Of a DNA stretch of 64,000 bases, positions 1-7,505 are shown one piece after another (position 1 is the first letter of the stretch; every line of letters starts with the position of its first letter). Under the pieces are notes generated by a model that worked only from the letters and a program-made list of their open reading frames with translations, made no database searches and was not told the DNA's origin. The translations under genes were made by a program, and so were the position numbers. Source of the DNA: Atopobiaceae bacterium (lineage in GTDB: Bacteria > Actinomycetota > Coriobacteriia > Coriobacteriales > Atopobiaceae); the NCBI GenBank assembly GCA_030525685.1, contig JAUNEG010000001.1, forward strand, positions 62,001 through 126,000, given 5' to 3'.

Positions 1-370
1 GCATGTGGTCGAACATGAGGCAGCGGAACTTCTTGAGCGCGCCCTGGGTGAGGATTGCCATGAGCTGCTGCCACACGGCGTTGCAGATCAGGCTCAGGAA
101 GTACATGACGGCGAGGATCGCGGCATTCTTGAAGACCAGCGGCTGCGCGGTCGCCCAGTCGCCGCTCTCCCAGAACTCGCCCACGATGGTGAGGCAGCGC
201 TCCATGAAGATGTTGGGCGTCGCCTGGACGACGCACTGGACGAGGATGCAGACGGCAACGGTCGGCAGCATGACGGGGTAGAACGTGCGCAGCATCTTGA
301 TGACGCGCAGCGCCGTGCGCCCGATCGACTTGGGCGCGCGTCCGCGCGCGGCGGCGGGCTTATCGGCCAT
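1..370 (-). CDS. ABC exporter subunit, N-terminal part (runs off the window)
   Basis: This is the first ~123 residues of a fused permease-ATPase subunit; the 3' part lies left of base 1. The N-terminus is Lys/Arg-rich (KPAAARGRAPKSIGRTALR) and is followed by hydrophobic segments (FYPVMLPTVAVCILVQ, then AILAVMYFLSLICNAVW), as expected for the transmembrane domain of an MdlB/BmrD-type exporter. Its ATG (368-370) overlaps the end of the upstream exporter gene by 11 bases, so the two are translationally coupled. The inferred role is the partner half of a heterodimeric multidrug or peptide exporter. The ATPase domain cannot be seen. Confidence 0.8.
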   Translation of the reverse strand, partial: MADKPAAARGRAPKSIGRTALRVIKMLRTFYPVMLPTVAVCILVQCVVQATPNIFMERCLTIVGEFWESGDWATAQPLVFKNAAILAVMYFLSLICNAVWQQLMAILTQGALKKFRCLMFDHM

Positions 371-2204
371 TCTCGGTCACCTCCAGCTCGTCGAGGTTCT
401 TCTCGTCGTGGCTCTGCTTGTTCTGCGAGAGGTAGACCTCACGGTAGATCGCGTTGCGGCGCAGCAGCTCCTCGTGGGTGCCCACGTCGTTGATGCGTCC
501 CGAGTCCATGACCACGATGCGGTCGGCGTCCTCCACGCTCGAGGTGCGCTGGGCGATGATGATCTTGGTGGTCTTTGGCAGGTAGCTCTTGAAGCCCTCG
601 CGGATGAGCTTGTCGGTCTTGGTGTCGACGGCGCTCGTCGAGTCGTCCAGGATGAGGATCTTCGGGCTCTTGAGCAGGGCGCGCGCGATGCACAGACGCT
701 GCTTCTGACCGCCGGAGACGTTGGTGCCGCCCTGCTCGATGTGGGTGTCGTACTTGTCGGGGAAGGTCTGGACGAACTCGTCCGCCTGGGCGAGCTTGGC
801 CGCCTCGACGATCTCCTCGTCCGTGGCGTCCTGCTTGCCCCAGCGCAGGTTGTCCTTGATCGTGCCCGAGAAGAGCACGTTCTTCTGGAGCACCATGGCA
901 ACGGCGTTGCGCAGCGTGTCGAGGTCGTAGTCGCGCACGTCGACGCCGCCCACGCGCACGGTGCCCTCGGTGACGTCGTAGAGGCGCGGGATGAGCTGGA
1001 CGAGCGTGGACTTTGCCGAGCCCGTGGAGCCGATCACGCCGATGACCTCGCCGCTCTTGATGTGCAGGTCGATCTCGCGCAGGGCCTCGTGGTTCTTGTC
1101 GCCCTTGTAGGAGAAGCCCACGTGGTCGAAGTCGATCGAGCCGTCCGGCACCTCCATGACGGGGTTCTCGGGCTGCTCGATCGTGGTCTTGGCGTCGAGC
1201 ACCTCGAAGATGCGGCGCGCGTTCTCCTCGCTCATGACGACCATCGCGAAGATCATGGAGAGCATCATGAGGCTCATGAGCATCATGAAGCCGTAGGTGA
1301 TGAGCGACGAGAACTGGCCCACGTCCAGAAGCTCCCCGCGCGTGGAGACGATCGCGTAGGAGCCCGCGTAGATCACGAACACCATGACGGTGTAGACGCA
1401 GAAGTTCATGATCGGGGCGTTGAGGGCGAGGATGCGCTCGGCGTGCGTGAAGTCGCGCTGGACCTCGCCCGCGGCGGCGTCGTACTTCTGCTTCTCATAG
1501 TCCTCGCGGACGTAGGACTTGACCACGCGGATGCCGGAGAGGTTCTCCTCGGCGCGCTCGTTCAGGGCGTCGTACTTGCGGAAGATGCGACGGAAGATCG
1601 GCGTGACCTTGCGCACCACGGCGAGAAGCGCCACGGCGAGCACCGGGATGACCACCACGAAGACGACGGCGAGCCAACCCGCCATGCTGTAGGCGGCGAT
1701 GAAGGCGAGCACGAGCATGAAGGGCGAGCGGATGGCCGTGCGGATGAGCATCATGTAGGCCATCTGGACGTTCATGACGTCCGTGGTGATGCGCGTCACG
1801 AGCGAGGAGCCCGAGAAGCGGTCGATCACCGCGAAGGAGAAGGTCTGGATGTTGTAGAACATGTCCTTGCGCAGGTTCTTGGCAAAGCCCGTTGCGGCCT
1901 TCGCGCAGGTGAGGCCGGCCGCCGCGCCGAAGGCGAGCGAGACGAGCGTCATGAGGGCGAGAAGCCCGCCGGTGGAGAGGATCTCCGAGAGGTCCGCGCC
2001 CGCCTTGATCGCGTCGATGAGGTCGGCGGTGAGCAGCGGGATCAGCACCTCGAAGACGACCTCGCCGAGCACCAGCAGGGGAGTGGCGACGGCGGCGCCC
2101 CTGTACTGGCGGATGCTCCCCATGAGGCGACGCATGATCTGGGGATACGTCATGTGCGCCGCGGTCTTCTCGAACTGCTGATCAGCGGCTAGTTCCTGCT
2201 GCAT
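360..2204 (-). CDS. Heterodimeric-type ABC exporter, permease-ATPase fusion
   Basis: A 614-residue MdlA/BmrC-like half-transporter: six-helix exporter domain (about residues 25-330), then an ATPase domain (about 370-600). Visible motifs are a Walker A reading GSTGSAKST (usual GSGKS changed to GSAKS), signature VSGGQKQR, and Walker B ILILDDSTSAVD, in which the catalytic Glu is Asp. An acidic replacement there is typical of the degenerate site of heterodimeric exporters, so the neighbouring subunit probably carries the competent site. The ATG at 2204 follows GAGAGGAGG; a longer reading to 2483 would overlap the regulator and lacks support. It is co-transcribed behind the MarR gene, whose end it overlaps by 16 bases. 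Substrate unknown. Confidence 0.9.
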   Translation of the reverse strand: MQQELAADQQFEKTAAHMTYPQIMRRLMGSIRQYRGAAVATPLLVLGEVVFEVLIPLLTADLIDAIKAGADLSEILSTGGLLALMTLVSLAFGAAAGLTCAKAATGFAKNLRKDMFYNIQTFSFAVIDRFSGSSLVTRITTDVMNVQMAYMMLIRTAIRSPFMLVLAFIAAYSMAGWLAVVFVVVIPVLAVALLAVVRKVTPIFRRIFRKYDALNERAEENLSGIRVVKSYVREDYEKQKYDAAAGEVQRDFTHAERILALNAPIMNFCVYTVMVFVIYAGSYAIVSTRGELLDVGQFSSLITYGFMMLMSLMMLSMIFAMVVMSEENARRIFEVLDAKTTIEQPENPVMEVPDGSIDFDHVGFSYKGDKNHEALREIDLHIKSGEVIGVIGSTGSAKSTLVQLIPRLYDVTEGTVRVGGVDVRDYDLDTLRNAVAMVLQKNVLFSGTIKDNLRWGKQDATDEEIVEAAKLAQADEFVQTFPDKYDTHIEQGGTNVSGGQKQRLCIARALLKSPKILILDDSTSAVDTKTDKLIREGFKSYLPKTTKIIIAQRTSSVEDADRIVVMDSGRINDVGTHEELLRRNAIYREVYLSQNKQSHDEKNLDELEVTENGR

Positions 2205-2656
2205 GCGGCCTCCTCTCGCCCCTTGGCCTCGATCTTCTCCCAGTGCGCGGACAGGCGGTCGAGAAGGTCGAGCAGACCCTCGGTCTCGTCGGCGTCCAGG
2301 CAGCCGAAGGCCTCCTTCTCGAACTCCATCCTGCTCTCCACGAAGGCGCGGGCACGACGGGTGCCCTCGTCGGTGAGGGTGAGCGTGAGCTGGCGCCGGT
2401 CGGTCTCGGAGCGCTCGCGGGAGAGCAGGCCCTCCGCCTCGAGCTTGGTCACGACCTCGGAGAGCGAGGCGGACGTGATGCACGACGCCTCCTGGAGCTC
2501 GCGCTGCGTCATGCGCCCGTCATGCGCGAGCAGCTCCACGAGTATGTGCTGCTTGCCGTTCCGTCCGCCCCAATGTTGGTGCAGGTAGTAGCCAAAGTAT
2601 CCAAGCTTGCGAAGAATCCGCACCTCGATGCTCTGCTGTGTGTCCGCCTCGCACAC
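2189..2656 (-). CDS. MarR-family transcriptional regulator
   Basis: About 155 residues with a winged-helix fold: recognition segment MTQRELQEASCITSASLSEV and wing LLSRERSETDRRQLTLTLTDEGT, the standard MarR signature. A GTG start at 2656 is preferred because AGGAAGGGA lies just upstream; an ATG at 2710 in frame lacks a ribosome site and would overlap the operator repeat. It is first in an operon with two ABC exporter genes, so it probably represses them and itself and is released by a ligand. The paired GGTACC sites at 2716-2748 are the best candidate operator, and the same sequence stands before the damaged exporter gene at 5.2 kb. Confidence 0.9.
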   Translation of the reverse strand: MCEADTQQSIEVRILRKLGYFGYYLHQHWGGRNGKQHILVELLAHDGRMTQRELQEASCITSASLSEVVTKLEAEGLLSRERSETDRRQLTLTLTDEGTRRARAFVESRMEFEKEAFGCLDADETEGLLDLLDRLSAHWEKIEAKGREEAACSRN

Positions 2657-2715
2657 GGTTCGTCCCTTCCTCGTCCGATGGGCCCCCACAACTCTGCGAT
2701 GGCCTCCCATAGATG

Positions 2716-2748
2716 TCAAGGTACCTAGCGATATTTCCATGGTACCTA
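2716..2748. promoter_or_regulatory. Candidate MarR operator, copy 1
   Basis: Two GGTACC hexamers 21 bp apart flank the AT-rich core TAGCGATATTTCCAT. An almost identical block is found at 5296-5329, before the other exporter gene. Conservation of a non-coding block at two exporter start regions argues for a shared regulator site; the link to the MarR protein is inference. Confidence 0.6.
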
Positions 2749-2765
2749 GCTAGTTGCGTCGTACC

Positions 2766-3021
2766 CGTCCTAGAATCGCGAGGTTTCTCGCCCGTCGGTC
2801 CGGCACCGTCCCGGAATCGGCGACCTTCCGCGTCCCGGCGCCTCGCCCGTCCGGGAATCCGGGACCTTCCCCGCGAACCCCGCCGATTCCGGGACCGCCC
2901 TGCCGTGCGGCCGGGGAACCCCGCCGATTCCGGGACGCGCTCTCCTCGCCGGGCGAGAAGGTCGACGATTCCGGGACGGCGTCCCGCCACGGGCGCGGAA
3001 GGCCTCCGATTCCGGGACGCG
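2766..3021. repeat. Helically phased inverted-repeat array, locus A
   Basis: Seven degenerate units with core CGTCCCGGAATCGGCGACC. Three are in forward orientation (core GGAATC, or AGAATC in the first, starting at 2772, 2813, 2854) and four are reversed (GATTCC at 2885, 2926, 2967, 3008). Spacing is exactly 41 bp within each half and 31 bp across the centre. No ORF is supported. The array begins 39 bp beyond the 3' end of the exporter remnant (3060). Related arrays lie at 27.1 and 62.0 kb. Function unknown. Confidence 0.85.
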
Positions 3022-3059
3022 CGTGTCCGCCGAAGACAAAACCCGCCCGTGGGGGCTGG

Positions 3060-3409
3060 CTACTCGAGCTCGAAGGCCCCCGTGTAGGGCTGGTAGTACG
3101 TGGCCCTCTTGGCGATCAGCTCGTCGTGGGTGCCGCGCTCGACGATGCGGCCGTGGCCCAGGACGATGATCGCGTCGGAGTTGCGCACGGTGGAGAGGCG
3201 GTGCGCGATGACGAACGTGGTGCGCCCGGTCATGAGCGCGTCCATGCCGTGCTGGGCGATCTCCTCGGTGCGCGTGTCGATCGAGGACGTGGCCTCGTCG
3301 AGAATCATGGCGGGCGGGTCGGCCACGGCGCAGCGGGCGATGGAGCGGAGCTGCCGCTGGCCCTGGGAGAGGTTGGACCCGTTGTCGGAGAGCATCGTGT
3401 GAACAGGCG
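3060..3409 (-). pseudogene. 3' fragment of an interrupted ABC exporter gene
   Basis: This encodes the C-terminal ~115 residues of an exporter ATPase domain: signature LSQGQRQLRSIAR, Walker B MILDEATSSID with the catalytic Glu present, and the H-loop FVIAHRLSTV. Upstream the frame runs back through YTPVHTMLSDNGSN and stops at a TAG in foreign AT-rich DNA. The missing preceding segment is at 4781-5105, which ends ...RLPEGYN, so both pieces were one gene. With no promoter or start of its own this piece is presumably dead. Confidence 0.85.
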
Positions 3410-3414
3410 TGTAA
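3410..3414. repeat. TGTAA direct repeat, left flank of insert
   Basis: TGTAA here and at 4781-4785 bracket the AT-rich block exactly where the exporter reading frame breaks. This could be a 5-bp target-site duplication, though five bases is weak evidence alone. Confidence 0.45.
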
Positions 3415-3724
3415 AGCAGGTCTTATAGATGACTATTCATGTGACTATTCATGTGACCAGTCATCTGGTGATTCTGCTGTGTCTGTTGAGGCTGAGCTTC
3501 GAGAGCAAATAGTGGTTCTGTCGAATGCTTTAGAGCGTGAAAAATCGCGTGTGGAGTTTCTTGAAAAAATCTTGGAGCAGGAAAAGAATGAGAAACTTTT
3601 ATGGTTGCAAGGGTATTTGTCAGAAACACGTCAGATCGAACTCAAACAAAACTCTGTAGAAACTCCTCCAGAGCAAGAGATGCAGCCAAATAAGCGTGGC
3701 TGGTTCGCTCGCCTATTTTGCTAG
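3415..3724 (+). pseudogene. C-terminal remnant of a coiled-coil plasmid/transposon-type protein
   Basis: The frame is open from the insertion boundary to the stop at 3724. A GTG at 3479 could start an 81-residue protein, but coding-like sequence continues upstream to the boundary, so a longer gene was probably truncated. The product is a Glu/Lys heptad coiled coil (VEAELREQIVVLSNALER, then VEFLEKILEQEKNEK) ending in KRGWFARLFC. The coiled coil with a terminal 'KrGw.aRLF' tail resembles C-termini of helix-turn-helix and DUF536/DUF3967-like proteins on Gram-positive plasmids; that relation is from memory of the family, not a search. Confidence 0.5.
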
Positions 3725-3762
3725 TCTTTAGGCTGGTTGGAGGTAGGAATTTACGGCGTTTT

Positions 3763-3993
3763 TTACAAGGTTTTCTTCAGCGCGGCAATAATTTTTTCTA
3801 GCTGCTCTTTCTCGCGTTGCAACTCACTATTTGCACGTTTAAGTTTTTCGATTGTGTTTTTGCGATACCCAATTTCTTTGTCTAACTGATGTTTTTGGCT
3901 GCACAGGTCTGCTAAATGCTCATAGAAAGCATCCGCATAGTCTTCCAGATCTTGGGCTATTTCTTCTTCGTTTTTATCGCATTGAGCATTCAT
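3763..3993 (-). CDS. Small coiled-coil protein of the AT-rich insert
   Basis: A 76-residue acidic and basic protein, almost entirely helical: EEIAQDLEDYADAFYEHLAD followed by a Lys/Glu-rich heptad stretch (IEKLKRANSELQREKEQLEK). It starts inside the end of the 160-residue gene upstream (20-base overlap), which suggests an operon. No catalytic motif or membrane segment is visible. Function unknown; small coiled-coil proteins of this kind occur in plasmid maintenance or transfer modules, but nothing here decides that. Confidence 0.55.
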   Translation of the reverse strand: MNAQCDKNEEEIAQDLEDYADAFYEHLADLCSQKHQLDKEIGYRKNTIEKLKRANSELQREKEQLEKIIAALKKTL

Positions 3994-4456
3994 ATCTCGC
4001 CTGTTCCTTATGTGGGGATCCGAACGCGCAGGTGATATAGCCGGTGTCGTAGTCGTATTCCCAGTCTCCTGCGAGTTCTTTACCGTGTGAATCTATTTCT
4101 ACATACCAGTCTTCTTCTGGTTCGCCTTTCTGTCGCCACTGTCGTTCGCGATCTTCTGAGACGAATAAAGAATCATGCTTGACCACTCGCACGTGCTCGC
4201 CTAGAGGGGCTGCACCGATGGTGCGTAGAGCGTTATAGATGGTTGGTTGGTCGAATCCTGCGCAGCCTTTCAATGCACATAAACTGTGAAGATGGTACAC
4301 GTCTCCATCGGGTGCTGTGAGGATAAGACCCGCATGAAGAATTGTTTTCAAACAATGAGTGCACTCAACATTGTTAAGCCATGCGCCACGAATACTGCAC
4401 TGTTCAGGGTCACCGTCTGCACTCCAACAGTAAGAAACAGTTACTTGTTCACGCAT
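3974..4456 (-). CDS. Hypothetical Cys/Trp-rich protein of the AT-rich insert
   Basis: A 160-residue protein I do not recognise. It contains spaced Cys/His residues (ECTHCLKT, then HLHSLCALKGCAGF) that could bind a metal, and an aromatic, acidic C-terminal half (EDWYVEIDSHGKELAGDWEY). There is no signal peptide or membrane helix. The start ATG at 4456 overlaps the stop of a small basic ORF upstream, and the end overlaps the coiled-coil ORF downstream, so all three probably formed one transcript. Base composition and codon use differ sharply from the chromosome, consistent with recent transfer. Confidence 0.6.
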   Translation of the reverse strand: MREQVTVSYCWSADGDPEQCSIRGAWLNNVECTHCLKTILHAGLILTAPDGDVYHLHSLCALKGCAGFDQPTIYNALRTIGAAPLGEHVRVVKHDSLFVSEDRERQWRQKGEPEEDWYVEIDSHGKELAGDWEYDYDTGYITCAFGSPHKEQARYECSMR

Positions 4457-4607
4457 AGTATTTTTCTTCCTTGATGTTTTTGTTTAGCTGAGGACTTCTT
4501 TTACGAGTGCTGCTCGGACGAGTTCGGAAATGTTTTGATTTTTTCTGTTGCTTTTTCTCTACTGCTTTCCATAGAGGGGCTGGTGCTCGGGGAACATTCA
4601 CAGGCAC
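4449..4607 (-). CDS. Short basic ORF, possible remnant, upstream in the insert operon
   Basis: A GTG at 4607 could start a 52-residue Lys/Arg-rich protein (KAVEKKQQKKSKHFRTRPSS in the middle). Its stop overlaps the next start by 8 bases, which favours translation. The same frame continues upstream as coding-like sequence (VALKQMWLD, then YTIFGDNGVIGIP) interrupted by TAG at 4650-4652 and a further stop, so this may instead be the tail of a decayed gene. A minus-strand promoter TTGACT with TAATAA 19 bp away lies near the right end of the insert. Function unknown. Confidence 0.35.
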   Translation of the reverse strand: MPVNVPRAPAPLWKAVEKKQQKKSKHFRTRPSSTRKRSPQLNKNIKEEKYYA

Positions 4608-4780
4608 TGGCGGAATTCCAATTACTCCGTTGTCACCAAAAATCGTGTACTAGTCCAGCCACATTTGCTTGAGAGCCACACGACTTTAACCCTTACCCTT
4701 ATCCATTATTACAAACCACTCCACACAAACAGTCAATCAAAAATTTTTTCGCGCATTTGATTTTCTTTCCCTGCGGAAAT

Positions 4781-5247
4781 TGTAACCCTCGGGCAGACGC
4801 TTGATGAAGCCGTCGGCGCCCACGAGGCGCGCGGCCGCCATGCACTCCTCGTCGGTGGCGTCGAGCCGGCCAAAGCGGATGTTGTCCATGACCGTGCCCG
4901 TGAACAGGTTCACGTCCTGGAGCACCACGCCCAGGCTCCGGCGCAGGTCGCTCTTCTTGATCTTGTTGATGTTGATCCCGTCGTAGCGGATCTTGCCGTC
5001 CTCGATGTCGTAGAAGCGGTTGATGAGGTTGGTGATCGTGGTCTTGCCCGCGCCCGTGGCGCCCACGAAGGCGGCCTTCTGGCCGGGCTTGGCCCAGACG
5101 CTCACGTCGTGCAGGACGGTGTGGCCCGGGCGATTGGCGCAGGTTCATGGCCAGGCCGCAGCTCGCCTGGCTGCAGGTGACGCTGGCGCCGATGGTCCGG
5201 ACCACCTCGCGGCCCGTGAGCCCCTTCTCCTCCTCTCTCTTCTTCAT
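4781..5247 (-). pseudogene. 5' part of the interrupted ABC exporter gene, internally deleted
   Basis: Bases ~5135-4781 encode an ATPase-domain start, RPGHTVLHDVSVWAKPGQ then Walker A GATGAGKTT, running to RLPEGYN where the foreign DNA begins. The six-helix membrane domain (~350 residues) that should precede it is absent. Instead, an ATG at 5247 with a good AAAGGAG site opens a different frame for about 36 residues (MKKREEEKGLTGREVV, then TIGASVTCSQASCGLAMN) before running out of frame into the ATPase part. So the gene suffered a deletion joining a start region to the ATPase, plus the insertion. The operator copy upstream is intact. The short N-terminal ORF is either an exporter start or a separate Cys-containing peptide. 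Confidence 0.75.
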
Positions 5248-5295
5248 GTGACTCCTTTCGACAAGGGGCCGTTTTGAAACGGGATGAGGGAGATT

Positions 5296-5329
5296 TCAAG
5301 GTACCTAGCGATATTTCCCATGGTACCTG
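5296..5329. promoter_or_regulatory. Candidate MarR operator, copy 2
   Basis: GGTACC at 5300 and 5322 flank TAGCGATATTTCCCAT, matching the block before the MarR-exporter operon with one extra base between the arms. It lies between the damaged exporter gene (minus) and the phosphate operon (plus). Confidence 0.6.
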
Positions 5330-5417
5330 ACAAAGCGTCCACAAACCTGCGCGGTCGCGGCGACTGTAAGCCGAAGCCCGAGCATCGTTACCTGCGACCT
5401 TACAAAACCGCCCCCGC

Positions 5418-5458
5418 TTGTAAGGCGCTCTGTAAACCGATTGTAAGGCGCTGTCAGG
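5418..5458 (+). promoter_or_regulatory. Pho-box-like direct repeats before pstS
   Basis: Four hexamers TGTAAG, TGTAAA, TGTAAG and TGTCAG begin at 5419, 5431, 5442 and 5452, about 11 bp apart, with another TGTAAG at 5365. Tandem ~11-bp repeats upstream of pst genes are the usual layout of PhoB/PhoP binding sites, and the operon encodes its own two-component pair. Binding is inferred. Confidence 0.6.
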
Positions 5459-5571
5459 CTCCCGTAATGGATCGCGGGCGAGCCTCGGGCGGGCGTTCGG
5501 GGCGCCCTAGGATTCGTCTCGAGAGCCGGGCCCCGCGGGGCGTCGGCCACATCCACGGGAAAGGATCGTTC

Positions 5572-6528
5572 ATGTCCAAGCTTGATCTCACGCGTCGTCA
5601 GTTCATGGGCGTCTTTGGCGCCACCGCCGCTGTCGCCGGCCTCGGCCTCGTCGGCTGCGGTGGCAACAACGCCGCCGACACCACCGAGGAGGGTGGCGAC
5701 GCCGCCGACGCCGCGCTCGTCGGCTCCATCTCCTGCTCTGGCGCCACCTCCTTCCAGCCGCTCGTCGAGAAGGCTCGCGACGCCTTCCAGGACGCCAACC
5801 CCGACGTCTCCGTCGCCATCTCCGGCGGCGGCTCCGGCCAGGGCCTCTCGCAGGTCGCCGAGGGCTCCGTCCAGGTCGGCCGCTCCGACGTCTTCGCCGA
5901 GGAGAAGCTCGAGGCCGACCAGCTCGAGGGCCTCGTCGACAACCAGGTCTGCATCGTCGGCATGGGCCCGATCGTAAACGCCAACGTCGACGTCACCGAC
6001 ATCACCACCGACCAGCTCAAGGGCATCTTCCTCGGCCAGATCACCGACTGGTCCGAGGTCGGCGGCACCGCCGGTGCCATCCGGGTCATCCAGCGCGAGG
6101 CCGGCTCCGGCACCCGCGCCACCTTCGAGGCTGCCGTCCTCGGCGGCGAGGTCGCCCCGGACAGCTTCCGCCCGGTCGCCGAGGTCGACTCCTCGGGCAC
6201 CGTCGTCGAGCAGGTCGCCGCGACCGAGGGCTCCATCTCCTACGTCGCCTTCAACTACATGACCAACGAGGGCATCAAGGCCCTCTCCGTCGACGGCGTC
6301 GAGCCCACCCAGGAGAACGTCGAGAATGGCGACTTCCTGATCTGGGCGTACGAGCACATGTACACCCGCTCCGACGAGGACGCCGCCACCGCGCCCGTCA
6401 CCAAGGCCTTCATCGAGTTCATCATGTCCGAGGACTTCGCCTCCACCGTCGTGGAGGAGGGCTTCATCCCCATGGGCGACATGAAGGTCCAGAAGGACGC
6501 CGAGGGCAACATCTCCCAGATCGCCTAG
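5572..6528 (+). CDS. pstS: Phosphate ABC transporter substrate-binding lipoprotein PstS
   Basis: A 318-residue lipoprotein that captures phosphate outside the membrane for PstCAB. A twin-Arg-like start (TRRQFMGVFG) and hydrophobic stretch end in a lipobox LVGCGG. The mature part has the PstS phosphate-loop pattern (ISCSGATSFQPL, SGGGSGQGL, REAGSGTRATFE). The ATG at 5572 follows GGGAAAGGA; longer readings would run through the Pho-box region. It is first in a tightly packed operon with pstC, pstA, two pstB genes and phoU, and is likely induced by phosphate limitation through the linked PhoP/PhoR pair. Confidence 0.95.
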   Translation: MSKLDLTRRQFMGVFGATAAVAGLGLVGCGGNNAADTTEEGGDAADAALVGSISCSGATSFQPLVEKARDAFQDANPDVSVAISGGGSGQGLSQVAEGSVQVGRSDVFAEEKLEADQLEGLVDNQVCIVGMGPIVNANVDVTDITTDQLKGIFLGQITDWSEVGGTAGAIRVIQREAGSGTRATFEAAVLGGEVAPDSFRPVAEVDSSGTVVEQVAATEGSISYVAFNYMTNEGIKALSVDGVEPTQENVENGDFLIWAYEHMYTRSDEDAATAPVTKAFIEFIMSEDFASTVVEEGFIPMGDMKVQKDAEGNISQIA

Positions 6529-6605
6529 CTTCCGAACGGCTTCCCATCGGCGGCGCCCCCTCCTCCGGGGGCGCCGCCCCCTCTTGACGAGAAAGGCTCT
6601 CCCAC

Positions 6606-7505
6606 ATGGCACAACTCATGCCCAAGCGGAGGCTCGAGAACATCGGACTGGGCATCACGGGCTTCTGCGTCGTCCTCGTCGCCCTCGTCGTCGTGACGCT
6701 GATCTTCATGGTGGCCCAGCAGGGACTCTCCACCTTCTTCGTCGACGCCATGGATCCGATCGCGTTCTTCACCGGCCAGAACTGGATTCCCGAGCAGGAG
6801 CGCTACGGCGCGCTGCCCATGATCGTGGGCTCCTTCGCTGTGACGCTGCTCTCGACGCTCTTCGCCCTGCCCGTCGCCATCGGCTCGGCGATCTTCGTCG
6901 TCGAGGTCGCCCCCGGCTTCGGGCGCCGCGTCTTCCAACCGGTGATCGAGCTTCTGGTGGGCATCCCCTCGGTCGTCTACGGCGTCCTCGGCCTCTACGT
7001 GATCAACGCGCTCGTGAAGGCCGTCTTCGGCGACGCGGCCCCCACCGGCGCCGGCATCCTCTCCGGCGCCCTCGTGCTCGCCATCATGATCCTCCCGACG
7101 ATCACGACGCTCTCGATGGACGCCCTGCGCGCGGTGCCCAACCAGTATCGCGAGGGCTCCTACGCCCTGGGCTGCACCCGCTGGCAGACCACCTGGCACG
7201 TGGTGCTCAAGAGCGCCACGCCCTCCCTCATGACCGCGGTCATCCTCGGCATGACGCGCGCCTTCGGCGAGACGCTGGCCGTCCAGATGGTCATCGGCGG
7301 CGTCGAGCGCTCCATGCCCACCGGTCTTCTCGACCCCGCCTCCACGCTCACGGCGGCGCTCACGGCCGGCCTCTCCAACGCGGTCTCCGGGTCCGAGTAC
7401 TACCACGCCCTGTGGGCCCTCGGCCTGCTCCTTCTCGTCATGTCGCTGATCTTCATCCTGATCATCCACCTCATCGGCAGGAAGGGGGCGAAGGCCAATG
7501 GCTAG
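6606..7505 (+). CDS. pstC: Phosphate ABC transporter permease PstC
   Basis: A 299-residue inner-membrane permease with about six hydrophobic helices and the binding-protein-dependent permease loop (EGSYALGCTRWQTTWHVVLK) that contacts the ATPase. It pairs with PstA to form the phosphate channel. The gene lies 77 bases after pstS and overlaps pstA by 8 bases. The intervening GC-rich inverted repeat (GGCGCCCCC...GGGGGCGCC, about 6553-6577) may act as a partial stop or RNA stabiliser that lets pstS be expressed at a higher level. Confidence 0.95.
   Translation: MAQLMPKRRLENIGLGITGFCVVLVALVVVTLIFMVAQQGLSTFFVDAMDPIAFFTGQNWIPEQERYGALPMIVGSFAVTLLSTLFALPVAIGSAIFVVEVAPGFGRRVFQPVIELLVGIPSVVYGVLGLYVINALVKAVFGDAAPTGAGILSGALVLAIMILPTITTLSMDALRAVPNQYREGSYALGCTRWQTTWHVVLKSATPSLMTAVILGMTRAFGETLAVQMVIGGVERSMPTGLLDPASTLTAALTAGLSNAVSGSEYYHALWALGLLLLVMSLIFILIIHLIGRKGAKANG

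Larger units (their letters stand above)
3415..4780. mobile_element. AT-rich foreign insertion inside an exporter gene
   Basis: A 1366-bp block with clearly lower GC than either side, bounded by TGTAA copies, splits the exporter gene between codons for ...PEGYN and TPVHTMLSDNG. It carries three or four small ORFs with no relatives in the window. No transposase and no convincing terminal inverted repeats are visible, and the leftmost ORF is cut at the boundary, so this looks like a fragment of a larger plasmid or mobile element rather than a complete IS. Near the left end is a 12-bp tandem repeat (TGACTATTCATG twice, about 3430-3453). Confidence 0.75.

Noticed and set aside
2766..3021. CRISPR array
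   Set aside because: Units are degenerate, switch orientation in the middle and are spaced to helical turns; there are no unique spacers and no cas genes.
3415..4780. A complete insertion sequence
   Set aside because: No transposase, no terminal inverted repeats of useful length, and one ORF is truncated at the edge. Only the 5-bp direct repeat supports transposition.
5305..6612. A 435-codon minus-strand frame opposite pstS
   Set aside because: It is a composition shadow; PstS motifs and operon spacing fix the real gene on the plus strand.
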